Positions 44,974 through 53,031 of a stretch of DNA of 64,000 bases are shown piece by piece (the first letter of the stretch is position 1; each line of letters opens with the position of its first letter). The position numbers and the translations under genes are program-made. The DNA is taken from assembly GCF_003335045.1 (NCBI RefSeq), contig NZ_QOZG01000007.1, forward strand, positions 205,745-269,744. Reading direction: 5' to 3'. The stretch comes from Paramesorhizobium salinisoli (lineage in GTDB: Bacteria; Pseudomonadota; Alphaproteobacteria; Rhizobiales; Rhizobiaceae). Under the pieces are notes generated by a model. The model was not told the DNA's origin. It saw only the letters and a list, made by a program, of their open reading frames with translations, and did not search any database.

Positions 44974-45568
44974 CAGGGATCTCCCCATGCGCGGCGGTGA
45001 GCGCCGCCCTGATGGCCGATAATTGCGAATCAAGCCCGGCATTCATCACCGCCACGGGACTGGCGATGACGCATTGATCGCCCGTCAGGCGGGGATCCGC
45101 CATTACGGCGAATCCGGTCTGCGCCAGCTCCGGGCGGCTTTCGCCAATTAGTTTCTCCACTTCGTCCGCTATATGCGGCGCGACGCTGACCGTTACCTGC
45201 TGTTCGCGGCGAAAGGCCGAAAGCGCTTGCTGCGCCAGCATGCTGACGAGCTCGGCGTCGCGATAGCGCCCCAGCAGCTTCTCGACAACGGCAAGGCTGA
45301 GGTCGACGACCTGCTGGTCGAGCCCGGCCAGATAGCGATTGGCCTTTGCCGTGACCTCGGCCAGAAGGGCGGCGGCTTCGTGCTCGCCTTCCTGCCGCCC
45401 GGCCTCGAGCCCCTGTCGGCGGCTTTCCTCATAGGCTTCCCGCGCCGCAACGCGTTGGCGTTCTGCCTCCTGCTGGGCGGCCTGCAACAGGGCATAGCCA
45501 TCCCTCCAGTAATCGGCTTCCTCATGCCGGATGATCTTCACCGGCGGTTTGGGAGGGAGTGCGTTCAT
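44963..45568 (-). CDS. sctL: T3SS ATPase stator SctL (NolV)
   Basis: 201 aa from the ATG at 45566-45568 (MNALPPKPPVKIIRHEEADY), which overlaps the sctK stop (ATGA). A long helical N-terminal half (QAAQQEAERQRVAAREAYEE) precedes a FliH/V-ATPase E-like C-terminal domain with DPRLTGDQCVIASPVAVMNA. A longer frame to 45922 is a shadow in sctK. Confidence 0.88.
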   Translation of the reverse strand: MNALPPKPPVKIIRHEEADYWRDGYALLQAAQQEAERQRVAAREAYEESRRQGLEAGRQEGEHEAAALLAEVTAKANRYLAGLDQQVVDLSLAVVEKLLGRYRDAELVSMLAQQALSAFRREQQVTVSVAPHIADEVEKLIGESRPELAQTGFAVMADPRLTGDQCVIASPVAVMNAGLDSQLSAIRAALTAAHGEIPDGA

Positions 45569-46239
45569 TGGCGGCCACCAGCGATTTCTGCAGTGTCGTC
45601 CGATTGCGCGAGACGTCGCGCGATCGCGAAGCATTTCTCGCGCTTTTCCGCGCTGGCGGGGGGTATAAAGGAGCGATCTTCCGGCAGCTTCAACTGCAGC
45701 CAGGCCTGAAGCGCGGGGGGCATTGACGCATGCCAGCTTGCGAGGCAGGCATCGCCATCGTCTCGAACGAGCGTCCTCAGCGTCTCTGCATCGTCGGGTC
45801 TTGGTTCGTTGCCGGCGAGATCGCGATGGGTCAAGGCAAGCGCGAAGGCCGTTTCGCCGACGATCGCCTTCAATGTAGCGACGGCGCTGGCGCGGATTTC
45901 TCCCGACAGCACATGGGCCCAATAGACGGCGCCCGCGGACCGGGCAAATTCGGCAAGCTCGTCCTGCGACATCAGCATCAGTCGCAGGTCGCTCTTATCG
46001 GCCGTCATTTCCATGGGAAATGCAGGCAGACCATAATGATCGACAACCAGCCGCTCCAGACGTTTGGCGATGCGGGGAGAGGTGGCAAGCTGTCCGGCCG
46101 CCTTCAGCGTGACAATCTCGTCGAGGCAGGCGGCAATGCGCGAGGGATGCACAAAGCGGAGTGGAGTTGCCGCAATGTCGGTCCATTGCTTCGCCGGTTC
46201 ATTACCGTGTTCGGCCGCCACGAATTCTGCCGCTGTCAT
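45565..46239 (-). CDS. sctK: T3SS accessory cytoplasmic protein SctK (NolU)
   Basis: 224 aa, soluble and helical: FVHPSRIAACLDEIVTLKAA near residue 30, YGLPAFPMEM, and a C-terminal LKLPEDRSFIPPASAEKREK. SctK is poorly conserved; the call rests on length and on position between sctJ and sctL, exactly as in nolT-nolU-nolV. It recruits SctQ to the inner ring in other systems. Confidence 0.78.
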   Translation of the reverse strand: MTAAEFVAAEHGNEPAKQWTDIAATPLRFVHPSRIAACLDEIVTLKAAGQLATSPRIAKRLERLVVDHYGLPAFPMEMTADKSDLRLMLMSQDELAEFARSAGAVYWAHVLSGEIRASAVATLKAIVGETAFALALTHRDLAGNEPRPDDAETLRTLVRDDGDACLASWHASMPPALQAWLQLKLPEDRSFIPPASAEKREKCFAIARRLAQSDDTAEIAGGRQ

Positions 46240-47045
46240 TTATTCGAGCTTATCGGTTCAAGTTGATAGGTCTTGCGGCCGCGATCCCGCCAGAAGGTGA
46301 AAGCGAGTGTTCCCCCGAGGGCCAGGATGATGGCGACAAGTCCTCCGAATATCCACATCGCACGGCTGACGCTGGCATCCAGCATCCATACACCGAGGAA
46401 AGGTGTGAGTTTGGCAGGTGCCGGCGCGCTCAGCCTCGACGGAGGCGCGGCAACGGGAACAACGGAAACCTTTTCATAGGTCAGTCCCGCAATGCCGTTG
46501 GCCACAAGGGTCTTGATCTGCGGTATCAAGGCATTGATGTCGAGATTTGGCTCGTGGCGGATGAAGACCGAGGCAGATGCCGGTACGGCATTGCGCTGCA
46601 ATGGATCATTGCCCGGCAGGACGACGTGGACCCGAGCCGACAGAACACCATCGATCTCGGACACTGTCCTGGAAAGCTCCTCGCTCAGCGCGTAGATCAT
46701 CTGCGCACGCTCCTGAACTGGAGAGGCGACCAGCCCCTCCTGCTTGAAGACGCTGCCGATTGTTGCGAACTGTTCCTTCGGCAGGCCCGCTTCGCTCAAA
46801 ATGTTGACGGCCTGGGCGAACTGGCTCTTCTCGACAGTGACGGTCAGCTTGCCGTCCTTCTGCACAGTGCGGCTGGCCGAAATGCCGTTGGCCAACAGTG
46901 TCGCCACCATCATGTTGGCTTCGCGCTCACCGAGGTTGGAATAAAGCTCCGCCTTGCATGCCTGCAGCAAGATCGCAGCGGCGGCGATTATCATCCATCG
47001 TATCGCAATGTGCCGCACCCGCGCTCTCCCCGATGATTGGATCAT
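46236..47045 (-). CDS. sctJ: T3SS inner-ring lipoprotein SctJ (NolT)
   Basis: 269 aa. A lipoprotein signal with lipobox LQAC near residue 30, then KAELYSNLGEREANMMVATL, the hallmark 'lys.l.e.EAN.m...L' of SctJ/FliF. Ring-building segment VSEIDGVLSARVHVVLPGND; C-terminal TM helix (MWIFGGLVAIILALGGTLAF). Start and stop both overlap neighbours by 4 nt. Confidence 0.93.
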   Translation of the reverse strand: MIQSSGRARVRHIAIRWMIIAAAAILLQACKAELYSNLGEREANMMVATLLANGISASRTVQKDGKLTVTVEKSQFAQAVNILSEAGLPKEQFATIGSVFKQEGLVASPVQERAQMIYALSEELSRTVSEIDGVLSARVHVVLPGNDPLQRNAVPASASVFIRHEPNLDINALIPQIKTLVANGIAGLTYEKVSVVPVAAPPSRLSAPAPAKLTPFLGVWMLDASVSRAMWIFGGLVAIILALGGTLAFTFWRDRGRKTYQLEPISSNK

Positions 47046-47497
47046 TGACCCTTGAGAAGGGTGTTGGCCGCACCCGCAACCTGCGTGGCGCCGCGCACCA
47101 CCATCTGGGTTTCAATGGAATGATCGAACATCATGCCAAGCGATGCCACCACTCGCTGGATCTGCTTGTCGCCAACGCTTTCCGCCAGCGGTGAGGCCGT
47201 GCCGTTCCCCAATGCTTTCACCTCGGCTGAAAAGCTGGCAGGGACCGGGGTATCCTCTCCGCTGACCAGGCGCTGCGCGCGGCTCGATAAGCTGCCGCTA
47301 CGCTCGACGAACCCCTTGAGGTCTTCGAGCATGGTGCGCCCGAGATCCGCCGGGCTCGCCTGTTGCGGTAGGGTGCGCACGTTTTCAGCCATGAACTCAA
47401 AGAGGTTTTGAGTGTGTTGGGAAACGGGAGAGTGAAGTCCCGCACCCGTTGCCCCCGCAGCGTCTGGCAGGGCAGCAACCATCTGGATTCCGGACAT
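47042..47497 (-). CDS. sctI: T3SS inner rod protein SctI (NolB)
   Basis: 151 aa from the ATG at 47495-47497 with ggag 6 bp upstream; an ATG 12 bp further upstream is less favoured. Helical, with a C-terminal block DKQIQRVVASLGMMFDHSIE then MVVRGATQVAGAANTLLKGQ typical of YscI/NolB-like rod subunits. It sits directly before sctJ (nolB-nolT order). Confidence 0.8.
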   Translation of the reverse strand: MSGIQMVAALPDAAGATGAGLHSPVSQHTQNLFEFMAENVRTLPQQASPADLGRTMLEDLKGFVERSGSLSSRAQRLVSGEDTPVPASFSAEVKALGNGTASPLAESVGDKQIQRVVASLGMMFDHSIETQMVVRGATQVAGAANTLLKGQ

Positions 47498-47518
47498 GAT
47501 CGGCTCCATTTTTTCAGG

Positions 47519-47540
47519 GCACGCCTTTTAAAAGGCGTGC
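47519..47540. promoter_or_regulatory. Perfect 22-bp palindrome between the 59 aa gene and sctI
   Basis: gcacgccttttaaaaggcgt followed by gc, perfectly self-complementary. On the minus-strand transcript it falls 4 nt after the upstream stop codon and about 20 nt before the sctI start. As RNA it would form a stable stem with a UUAA loop and no U-tail. An mRNA processing or stability element, or a partial attenuator, is likely. Confidence 0.6.
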
Positions 47541-47543
47541 GGA

Positions 47544-47723
47544 TTATTCGTCGGACATCGCCTCATTCAGGATTTCACCGGATTGCTGCATCATCAGCTG
47601 TCCGATGAGCGTTGTGCCGGCCTGGGTCATGGCCTGCTGCAGGGCAGCATCGAAGGCTTCCTGATCGGCCAGATCAGGCGTTTGTTCCACATTCGCAGGG
47701 GCGTTGACCGGTTGAACGGACAT
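47544..47723 (-). CDS. Small helical T3SS-operon protein, 59 aa, unknown role
   Basis: ATG at 47721-47723, taa at 47544-47546. Product MSVQPVNAPANVEQTPDLAD, then QEAFDAALQQAMTQAGTTLI and a Met/Gln-rich C-terminal helix (GQLMMQQSGEILNEAM). It lies 9 bp after nolW and is followed by a strong hairpin. Size and helical character resemble needle or rod-type subunits or small chaperones, but a better needle candidate (sctF) exists at 48865. I do not recognise it. No equivalent sits between nolW and nolB in the classic rhizobial order as I recall it. Confidence 0.6.
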   Translation of the reverse strand: MSVQPVNAPANVEQTPDLADQEAFDAALQQAMTQAGTTLIGQLMMQQSGEILNEAMSDE

Positions 47724-47732
47724 TCGGTTCTC

Positions 47733-48404
47733 CTATCGTTGCTGGTTGATTTTATCTGAGAGCTGGTTCTGCGGTTCCATTTCCGCCGCTAGGGTCGGAT
47801 GGCTGGTGACGATCTCATCGCGGCGCCCGCCGCGGAAGACCCGCACGCGGGGATCATCCGCCTGCGTCTGCGGCGGCGGCTGGACCGTGGATACGACCTG
47901 ACGGACCATCGCGATGTAGGATGGCGGTCCCGATACGCGCAGCGCGGAGGAATGCGGTGTGAAATAGATGGAGAAGCGCGGATCGGTCAGGCGCAGGCGC
48001 TGCATTTCGTCAAGCACTCTGGCGCCGCTGGCCCGGCCCGCATCAATGATCTGTGTGGTGAATTCCTCGCTGGAATTCACGTGCAGGACTGAACCGTCGA
48101 AATACCAAACGAGGCCGTTTGCGGCAGCCAGTTCGCGCAGGAATTCGCCGGCGGTCTTGGCCTTGATTTCGCCCCGGACCTGGCCGCGCACGCTATCGGA
48201 AATATCGACCGGGATACCGAGATTGCGGCCGAATTCCCTTAGTGCGCCACGTGCATCCTGATCGATGAGTACATAGGCGTAGGGCCTGTCCAGAAGGTCC
48301 AATTCCGCACAATGGGCAGGAAACGTGGCGGCAAGCCATGCGATCCCGCCCGCTGCAAGGGCGGTGCTCCATCGTCTGCCGGCAGTCTTGTCCAACAAGA
48401 ACAT
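47733..48404 (-). CDS. nolW: Secretin N-terminal domain protein NolW/RhcC1-like
   Basis: 223 aa from the ATG at 48402-48404 (MFLLDKTAGRRWSTALAAGG), giving a signal peptide ending near AHC; a GTG at 48476 would add 24 residues and is an alternative. The mature protein has two secretin N-domains: YAYVLIDQDARGALREFGRN then LGIPVDISDSVRGQVRGEIK (N0), and TPHSSALRVSGPPSYIAMVR (N1-like). No pore-forming secretin domain is present, so it is one half of a split outer-membrane channel. It is the first gene of the minus-strand sct operon. Confidence 0.85.
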   Translation of the reverse strand: MFLLDKTAGRRWSTALAAGGIAWLAATFPAHCAELDLLDRPYAYVLIDQDARGALREFGRNLGIPVDISDSVRGQVRGEIKAKTAGEFLRELAAANGLVWYFDGSVLHVNSSEEFTTQIIDAGRASGARVLDEMQRLRLTDPRFSIYFTPHSSALRVSGPPSYIAMVRQVVSTVQPPPQTQADDPRVRVFRGGRRDEIVTSHPTLAAEMEPQNQLSDKINQQR

Positions 48405-48476
48405 TGCTGTCTGCACGAAGGCCTCCGGATCGAACGGAAAGGGACTTGCGAAATCATAATGGCCGGCGCTCTCCAC

Positions 48477-48864
48477 ACCGGATCATACTGGTAGGTCAGA
48501 CTATCGCCTAAGCTTTCGAAATCAAGTGACAATTGTTTGTCAGTTTTGGAATGAGTAATTAAATACAACAGGTTGATACAATATGTGATTTCACTAATTT
48601 TCGCCAAAACGGCGCCTCTGGAAACGAACTGATACAATAAACTTTTTGATTATGAAATCCTTATCCCAATTTTTGGCGCATTTATGACACGAATTGTGCA
48701 AATTTGAGCCCCAATTTGTTGGGTTGCTACTTCGTTAAAACCACTTAGATTGCGCCTGCCCGTAATGGTTCCGTTGCATCTCGCAGCGAAAGCTTCTGGA
48801 CAAGGGGGTCATGCGGGCATGCAGTTCACCGTCTTCAAATGTCCACTACTGAAGGAACATTCAT
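48477..48864. promoter_or_regulatory. Divergent T3SS control region with two tts-box-like elements
   Basis: 388 bp of AT-rich DNA between nolW (minus) and sctF (plus), with no gene. Facing nolW, the minus strand of 48502-48530 reads gtcacttgatttcgaaagct and continues taggcgat; facing sctF, 48785-48802 contains gcgaaagcttctggaca. Rhizobial tts boxes, bound by TtsI, centre on a TCGAAAGCT core with GTCAG upstream (established). The first resembles this but has a 2-bp spacing difference; the second keeps only the core. The 48520-48760 stretch is notably AT-rich. Confidence 0.5.
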
Positions 48865-49026
48865 ATGAGCGGCGTATCAGGAATCTCCTCATCGACCGGT
48901 TCGGACGCTTCGATCGCAAAGATGGAAGCGGCTTTCGACAAGGCAATCGAAAAGTCGGCGAAGGTGACTGAGATCACGACGGAAAAGAAGGCGGCTCTCG
49001 ATGCTGCCAAGCAGCGTCCGCAATAA
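48865..49026 (+). CDS. sctF: T3SS needle/pilus subunit SctF (NopA-like), 53 aa
   Basis: ATG at 48865, preceded by gaaggaacat, stop taa at 49024-49026. Product MSGVSGISSSTGSDASIAKM, then EAAFDKAIEKSAKVTEITTE and a Lys/Ala-rich end. It is a helical hairpin-sized protein with no signal peptide, closely resembling the rhizobial NopA pilus subunit in size and in its N-terminal Ser-rich style. It is the first gene of the plus-strand sct set and is followed by a hairpin, as expected for a highly expressed subunit. Confidence 0.75.
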   Translation: MSGVSGISSSTGSDASIAKMEAAFDKAIEKSAKVTEITTEKKAALDAAKQRPQ

Positions 49027-49042
49027 TCCGAATTAGAGGTTC

Positions 49043-49064
49043 GCGGGCGGCACAGGCCGCCTGC
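49043..49064 (+). promoter_or_regulatory. GC-rich hairpin between sctF and sctD
   Basis: gcgggcggc (49043-49051), loop acag, gccgcctgc (49056-49064): 9-bp stem with one G-U pair, 17 bp after the sctF stop. No T-run. It could lower downstream expression so that needle protein exceeds basal-body components. Confidence 0.5.
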
Positions 49065-49169
49065 GGATTTCCGCGTGAATTTAAGTTTATTTCCATTGCT
49101 ATCCAAGCCCGGGCGGATGGGCCTGGCTGCATCGTAACGGTCAGGTCGTTATAGCTGGAGCGTGAGATC

Positions 49170-50084
49170 ATGGTACTGACTGCTGGGCTACCGGTTCCCC
49201 AATCAGACGTGCAGTTTCATGTGACGGCCGGGGTGCATCGGGGCGTTTCCATTCCTCTTGAGGGGACGGCATGGCGTATCGGCTCCACGTCCGATTGTGA
49301 TCTGACGCTCAGTGACGCCGGGGTGGAGGCGCATCATGCGACCCTGCGTCTTGAGCGCTCGGCGGTTCTCGTCGAGGCGACCGGCGGCCCGGTCACGGTA
49401 GTGCATGGTCCCCTGATACCGGTCGGTCATGGCGCACGAGTTCCGCTGCCCGCCGAGTTGCGACTTGGCGCCGCTCATGTGAAACTGTCGGGTTGGCAAG
49501 CGCGGCGTTCCGCCCGGATCAATATCCCTGGAGGGCGCTGGATTGCCGGGAGTGCGGTTTTGTCCCTCATGTTCATCGCGGCGGTGAATGCAGGCGCCGG
49601 CGGAATGTTCCAGTCGCGGCAGGAGGTGGCGGCGCTCGAAACTGCGCAGACAGCCCAGGCCGCCGATCCGATCAAGACGTCGACCGCGCTGGCCAAGGTT
49701 TCGCCGGAGGCGGCATTGGCCGAGGAGCTCAAGGCGAAGGGGCTGGAGCATCTCGCCATCGACAAGGACGGCGCGCGCCTGATCGTGACGGGCAGCCTGT
49801 CGCCGCAGCGTCACAATGACTGGATCAATATACAAAAGTGGTTCGACCAGACCTATGGAGGCGCCTACGTTCTGACGAGCGAGGTCGGTCCCGAGGCGCC
49901 GAAGACGAAGCCTAGATTCAATCTGCAGGCCATATGGTTCGGAGAAGCGCCGTACGCCGTCGCGGCGAACGGCACGCGGCTTTATCCGGGTGCGGTGCTG
50001 CAGGACGGATGGGTAATCAAGGACATCAGCAACGGACTCATGGTGGTCCGCAAGAACGATGAGGAATTTACCTTAACTTTCTGA
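49170..50084 (+). CDS. sctD: T3SS inner-membrane ring protein SctD
   Basis: 304 aa. N-terminal FHA-like cytoplasmic domain (residues about 12-110: WRIGSTSDCDLTLSDAGVEA), single TM helix about 128-148 (GSAVLSLMFIAAVNAGAGGM), then periplasmic BON-type ring domains (RLIVTGSLSPQRHNDWINIQ) and a SctD C-terminal fold LYPGAVLQDGWVIKDIS. This architecture is diagnostic. Shorter than enterobacterial SctD (about 400 aa), suggesting fewer periplasmic ring domains. Confidence 0.85.
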   Translation: MVLTAGLPVPQSDVQFHVTAGVHRGVSIPLEGTAWRIGSTSDCDLTLSDAGVEAHHATLRLERSAVLVEATGGPVTVVHGPLIPVGHGARVPLPAELRLGAAHVKLSGWQARRSARINIPGGRWIAGSAVLSLMFIAAVNAGAGGMFQSRQEVAALETAQTAQAADPIKTSTALAKVSPEAALAEELKAKGLEHLAIDKDGARLIVTGSLSPQRHNDWINIQKWFDQTYGGAYVLTSEVGPEAPKTKPRFNLQAIWFGEAPYAVAANGTRLYPGAVLQDGWVIKDISNGLMVVRKNDEEFTLTF

Positions 50085-50112
50085 ACGGCCGGAAAGGCTG
50101 CGGGGAACAGGT

Positions 50113-50523
50113 ATGACGCTTGAATTGCGCCGCAACGGCGACTGGCAGCGCAGGGAAATGGGGCTCTCTGCCACAGATAGCGTGACGGAGACTGTTGTCT
50201 CCAGACGCGTCGGCGCCTTTGAGGCGTTGCTGGGCAGCGCGCAACGACCGGCAAGCAGGAACAGGGGCTTCATCCGGGACGAAATTACCCGGCTGACGAA
50301 GCCGAAGGTCAGCGATCCCGGCATGTTCAACCCGGTCCGGTCGCAGGAAATCCTCACATACGTCATGCAGGATCTGCTGCCCGGACTAGGCATCGAGGCA
50401 GACGTTGCATCGATCACCGCCGCCGTTCTCGCCGAGGAGATCGAAAGCCGCCGCGATCTTCACGACCGCATGGGCCGGGAAGCGGGCGATCAGGAGATCG
50501 GCGGGTGGGAGATGGTGGATTGA
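50113..50523 (+). CDS. T3SS-cluster protein of unknown function, 136 aa
   Basis: Begins MTLELRRNGDWQRREMGLSA; soluble. The middle SQEILTYVMQDLLPGLGIEA is followed by helical acidic sequence. It lies between sctD and a TPR gene upstream of sctV, the position of small accessory ORFs (y4yQ/y4yS-type) in rhizobial clusters. I cannot assign a function; a SctW- or chaperone-like role is possible but unsupported. Its stop overlaps the next gene's likely TTG start. Confidence 0.6.
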   Translation: MTLELRRNGDWQRREMGLSATDSVTETVVSRRVGAFEALLGSAQRPASRNRGFIRDEITRLTKPKVSDPGMFNPVRSQEILTYVMQDLLPGLGIEADVASITAAVLAEEIESRRDLHDRMGREAGDQEIGGWEMVD

Positions 50524-50849
50524 CGGTCGACACGCGCCAGAGCGCTGAATTCCTGCACGGTCTCGGCTATCTCTACTGCCGCGGCGGCAATCGCGATCGC
50601 GGGCTGGTCTTTCTGCTTTTGGCAACGCGGATCGCGCCCGAGGATACGAATATCCTGCGCACGCTCGCCACTGTGTTTCTTGAAACGGGAGCTGCTGACC
50701 GCGCGCTTTCCGCCATCGAAAAAATCAGCGCAATCGAGGGCGAGGAAGCCATCGATCTGCAGTTGTTGAAAAGCCGGGCGCTGTGGGTCAACGGTGAGAA
50801 TGTAAGCGCGCATCGCGCATTTCTTGATTATCTCAGGGCCGCAGCATGA
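50520..50849 (+). CDS. TPR-containing T3SS accessory protein (y4yS-like)
   Basis: 109 aa from the TTG at 50520, which overlaps the preceding stop (TTGA) and has gggag 8 bp upstream; a GTG at 50505 is an alternative. Helical repeats with the TPR style LGYLYCRGGNRDRGLVFLLL and TLATVFLETGAADRALSAIE. Short TPR proteins encoded next to sctV act as chaperones or pilotins for export in several systems. Its stop overlaps the sctV start (ATGA). Confidence 0.7.
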   Translation: MTVDTRQSAEFLHGLGYLYCRGGNRDRGLVFLLLATRIAPEDTNILRTLATVFLETGAADRALSAIEKISAIEGEEAIDLQLLKSRALWVNGENVSAHRAFLDYLRAAA

Positions 50850-52984
50850 GTACAGTCGCCGCCCTGAACGGGTTCGCCAGGCGGGCCGCCAAGCGCACCG
50901 ACATCGTCATTGCTGCGTTCATGATGCTGGCCGTCGTGATGATGATCCTGCCGATGCCGACGGTTCTTGTCGATCTCCTCATCGGGTTGAACATCGCCTT
51001 CAGCCTGCTCATTCTGGTGGTGGCGTTCTATATCTCGAAACCGGTGCAGTTTTCCGCACTGCCCTCTGTCATTCTCCTTGCGACACTCTTCCGCCTTTCG
51101 CTCTCCATCACCACCACGCGCCTCATCCTCCTGCAGGCCGATGCGGGGCAGATTGTCTCGGCCTTCGGCGAATTCGTCATTGCCGGCCAGGTGATCATCG
51201 GGCTCGTTGTCTTCCTTGTCATCACCATTGCCCAGTTCGTTGTCATCACCAAGGGTGCGGAACGCGTGGCGGAAGTGGCGGCGCGCTTCACGCTCGATGC
51301 CCTGCCCGGCAAGCAGATGAGTATCGACAATGAGGCGCGGAACGGTGATATCGACCAGGACGAGGCGCGCCAGCGCCGCCGGAATCTTGAGCGGGAGAGC
51401 CAGTTCTACGGCGCCATGGACGGCGCGATGAAGTTCGTCAAGGGCGACGCTATCGCCGGGTTGATCATCATCATCGTCAATCTCGTCGGCGGCCTCTTCG
51501 TTGGCATGCTGCAGCACGACATGCGTTTTTCGGAAGCCGCGGAGACGTATTCGCTCCTGTCGGTCGGCGACGGCCTGATCGCACAGATTCCAGCGCTCCT
51601 GATAGCGGTCGGTTCAGGCGTTGTGGTCACCCGCGTCGCCTCAGAGCATGATCAGGATCTCGGCTCCGAGATCGTGGGTCAGCTCATCGCCGATTCCCGT
51701 GCGCTGGCGCTTGCCGCAGTGCTGTTGTTCGCCATGGGCTTCGTCCCGGGTTTTCCGACACTGGTCTTTTTCGGGCTCGGCGCCGGAGCCGGTGGGCTTG
51801 CCTATCTCATTCATCGACGTGATGCGTCGAGGACGGCCGGTGAACAGGAACCGGAGACCCTGGGCGAGGTGCAGGAAACTAACCGTGAAGACGAAATGGC
51901 GGCGCTGAGCAGCAAGCCGTCTTCCCGCCTCATCGCGTGGGTTGGCCGCGATCTGGCGGCACAGGTGCACCCGCAGCTCTTCCGACAACTGGCCGACCGG
52001 GCGCGTCATGACCTTTTGAACGATCTCGGCGTCAGTGTGCCCGCGATCGACCTGAGGGTGGATCCACGGTCGGGCGGAGAGGAGTTCCGCATCGATCTCG
52101 AAGGCGTGCCGGTCATCAGCGGTGCCATTCCGACGGGATATCTGCTCCTGACGGGCGATCCGGTGGACCTTGATCTCATGAAGGTGCCCTATCGGCGCGG
52201 GCCGACGCCGGCGGGGGACCGCGAGGCTGTATGGGTCGAGGAAATCCATGCCGAGGCGCTCCGTGAAGCAGGGATCGGCTTCGAGGAACCATCTGCCGTG
52301 CTCACCCATGTCCTTGCCGATGTGCTGCGCAGATATGCTTCGCACTTCATTGGCCTTCAGGAAACGAGACTGCTCCTGATGCAGATCGAGGAGGACTATG
52401 GGGATCTGGTCAAGGAGGCGGTGAGCGTCGCCTCGCTGCAGAAAATATCCGAGGTTCTCCGCCGCCTGGTGGAGGAGGATGTCCCCATCGGCAATCTCCG
52501 GGTGATCCTCGAAGCGATCGTGGAGTGGGGCCCGCGCGTCCAGACGGCTTACGGGCTGGTCGAGCATGCGCGGGTGGCGCTAGCCAGACAGATCAGCCAT
52601 CGCAATGCCGAGATGAACCGCGTCATCTCGGCCTATGTGCTGACGCGCCATGCCGAGGATGCCATGCGCGCCGCGCTCGAGCGCGGGGAGGGTGGGGGAT
52701 TTGCCGGTATTCCCGAGCAGATTGCCAAGCCGATCGTCGAGCAGATCCGGCAATATAGCGAGAAGGCAAGCCCGGATGCCGTGCGGGCGGTGCTGATCTC
52801 GATGGATATCCGCAGGCATCTGCGCAATCTGCTCGTTCGCAACGAGATCAGGCTTCCCGTCCTCTCGTATCAGGAAATTGCGTCCGAATTCAGTGTCCAG
52901 TCCCTAGGCGCCATTTCCCTCCCGCCACCGCCTCCGCTTCGCCAGATCCGCAGCAGCGAACCCGCCGCGTCACCTCAGGCCTGA
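50846..52984 (+). CDS. sctV: T3SS export gate SctV (RhcV)
   Basis: 712 aa, full length for the FlhA/SctV family. Eight N-terminal helices (MMLAVVMMILPMPTVLVDLL…), a conserved cytoplasmic FHIPEP loop (RNLERESQFYGAMDGAMKFV), and a large C-terminal domain that forms the nonameric ring (PTPAGDREAVWVEEIHAEAL). Contacts chaperone-substrate complexes. The start is coupled to the TPR gene. Confidence 0.94.
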   Translation: MSTVAALNGFARRAAKRTDIVIAAFMMLAVVMMILPMPTVLVDLLIGLNIAFSLLILVVAFYISKPVQFSALPSVILLATLFRLSLSITTTRLILLQADAGQIVSAFGEFVIAGQVIIGLVVFLVITIAQFVVITKGAERVAEVAARFTLDALPGKQMSIDNEARNGDIDQDEARQRRRNLERESQFYGAMDGAMKFVKGDAIAGLIIIIVNLVGGLFVGMLQHDMRFSEAAETYSLLSVGDGLIAQIPALLIAVGSGVVVTRVASEHDQDLGSEIVGQLIADSRALALAAVLLFAMGFVPGFPTLVFFGLGAGAGGLAYLIHRRDASRTAGEQEPETLGEVQETNREDEMAALSSKPSSRLIAWVGRDLAAQVHPQLFRQLADRARHDLLNDLGVSVPAIDLRVDPRSGGEEFRIDLEGVPVISGAIPTGYLLLTGDPVDLDLMKVPYRRGPTPAGDREAVWVEEIHAEALREAGIGFEEPSAVLTHVLADVLRRYASHFIGLQETRLLLMQIEEDYGDLVKEAVSVASLQKISEVLRRLVEEDVPIGNLRVILEAIVEWGPRVQTAYGLVEHARVALARQISHRNAEMNRVISAYVLTRHAEDAMRAALERGEGGGFAGIPEQIAKPIVEQIRQYSEKASPDAVRAVLISMDIRRHLRNLLVRNEIRLPVLSYQEIASEFSVQSLGAISLPPPPPLRQIRSSEPAASPQA

Positions 52985-53031
52985 ATATGATGGGTCCGAA
53001 AGCGTGCCGTCCTGTTTCGGAAACAGCGCCA

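Noticed and set aside
50113..50523. 136 aa protein as a translocator or SctW gatekeeper
   Set aside because: Too small and without hydrophobic segments or recognisable motif; left as unknown.
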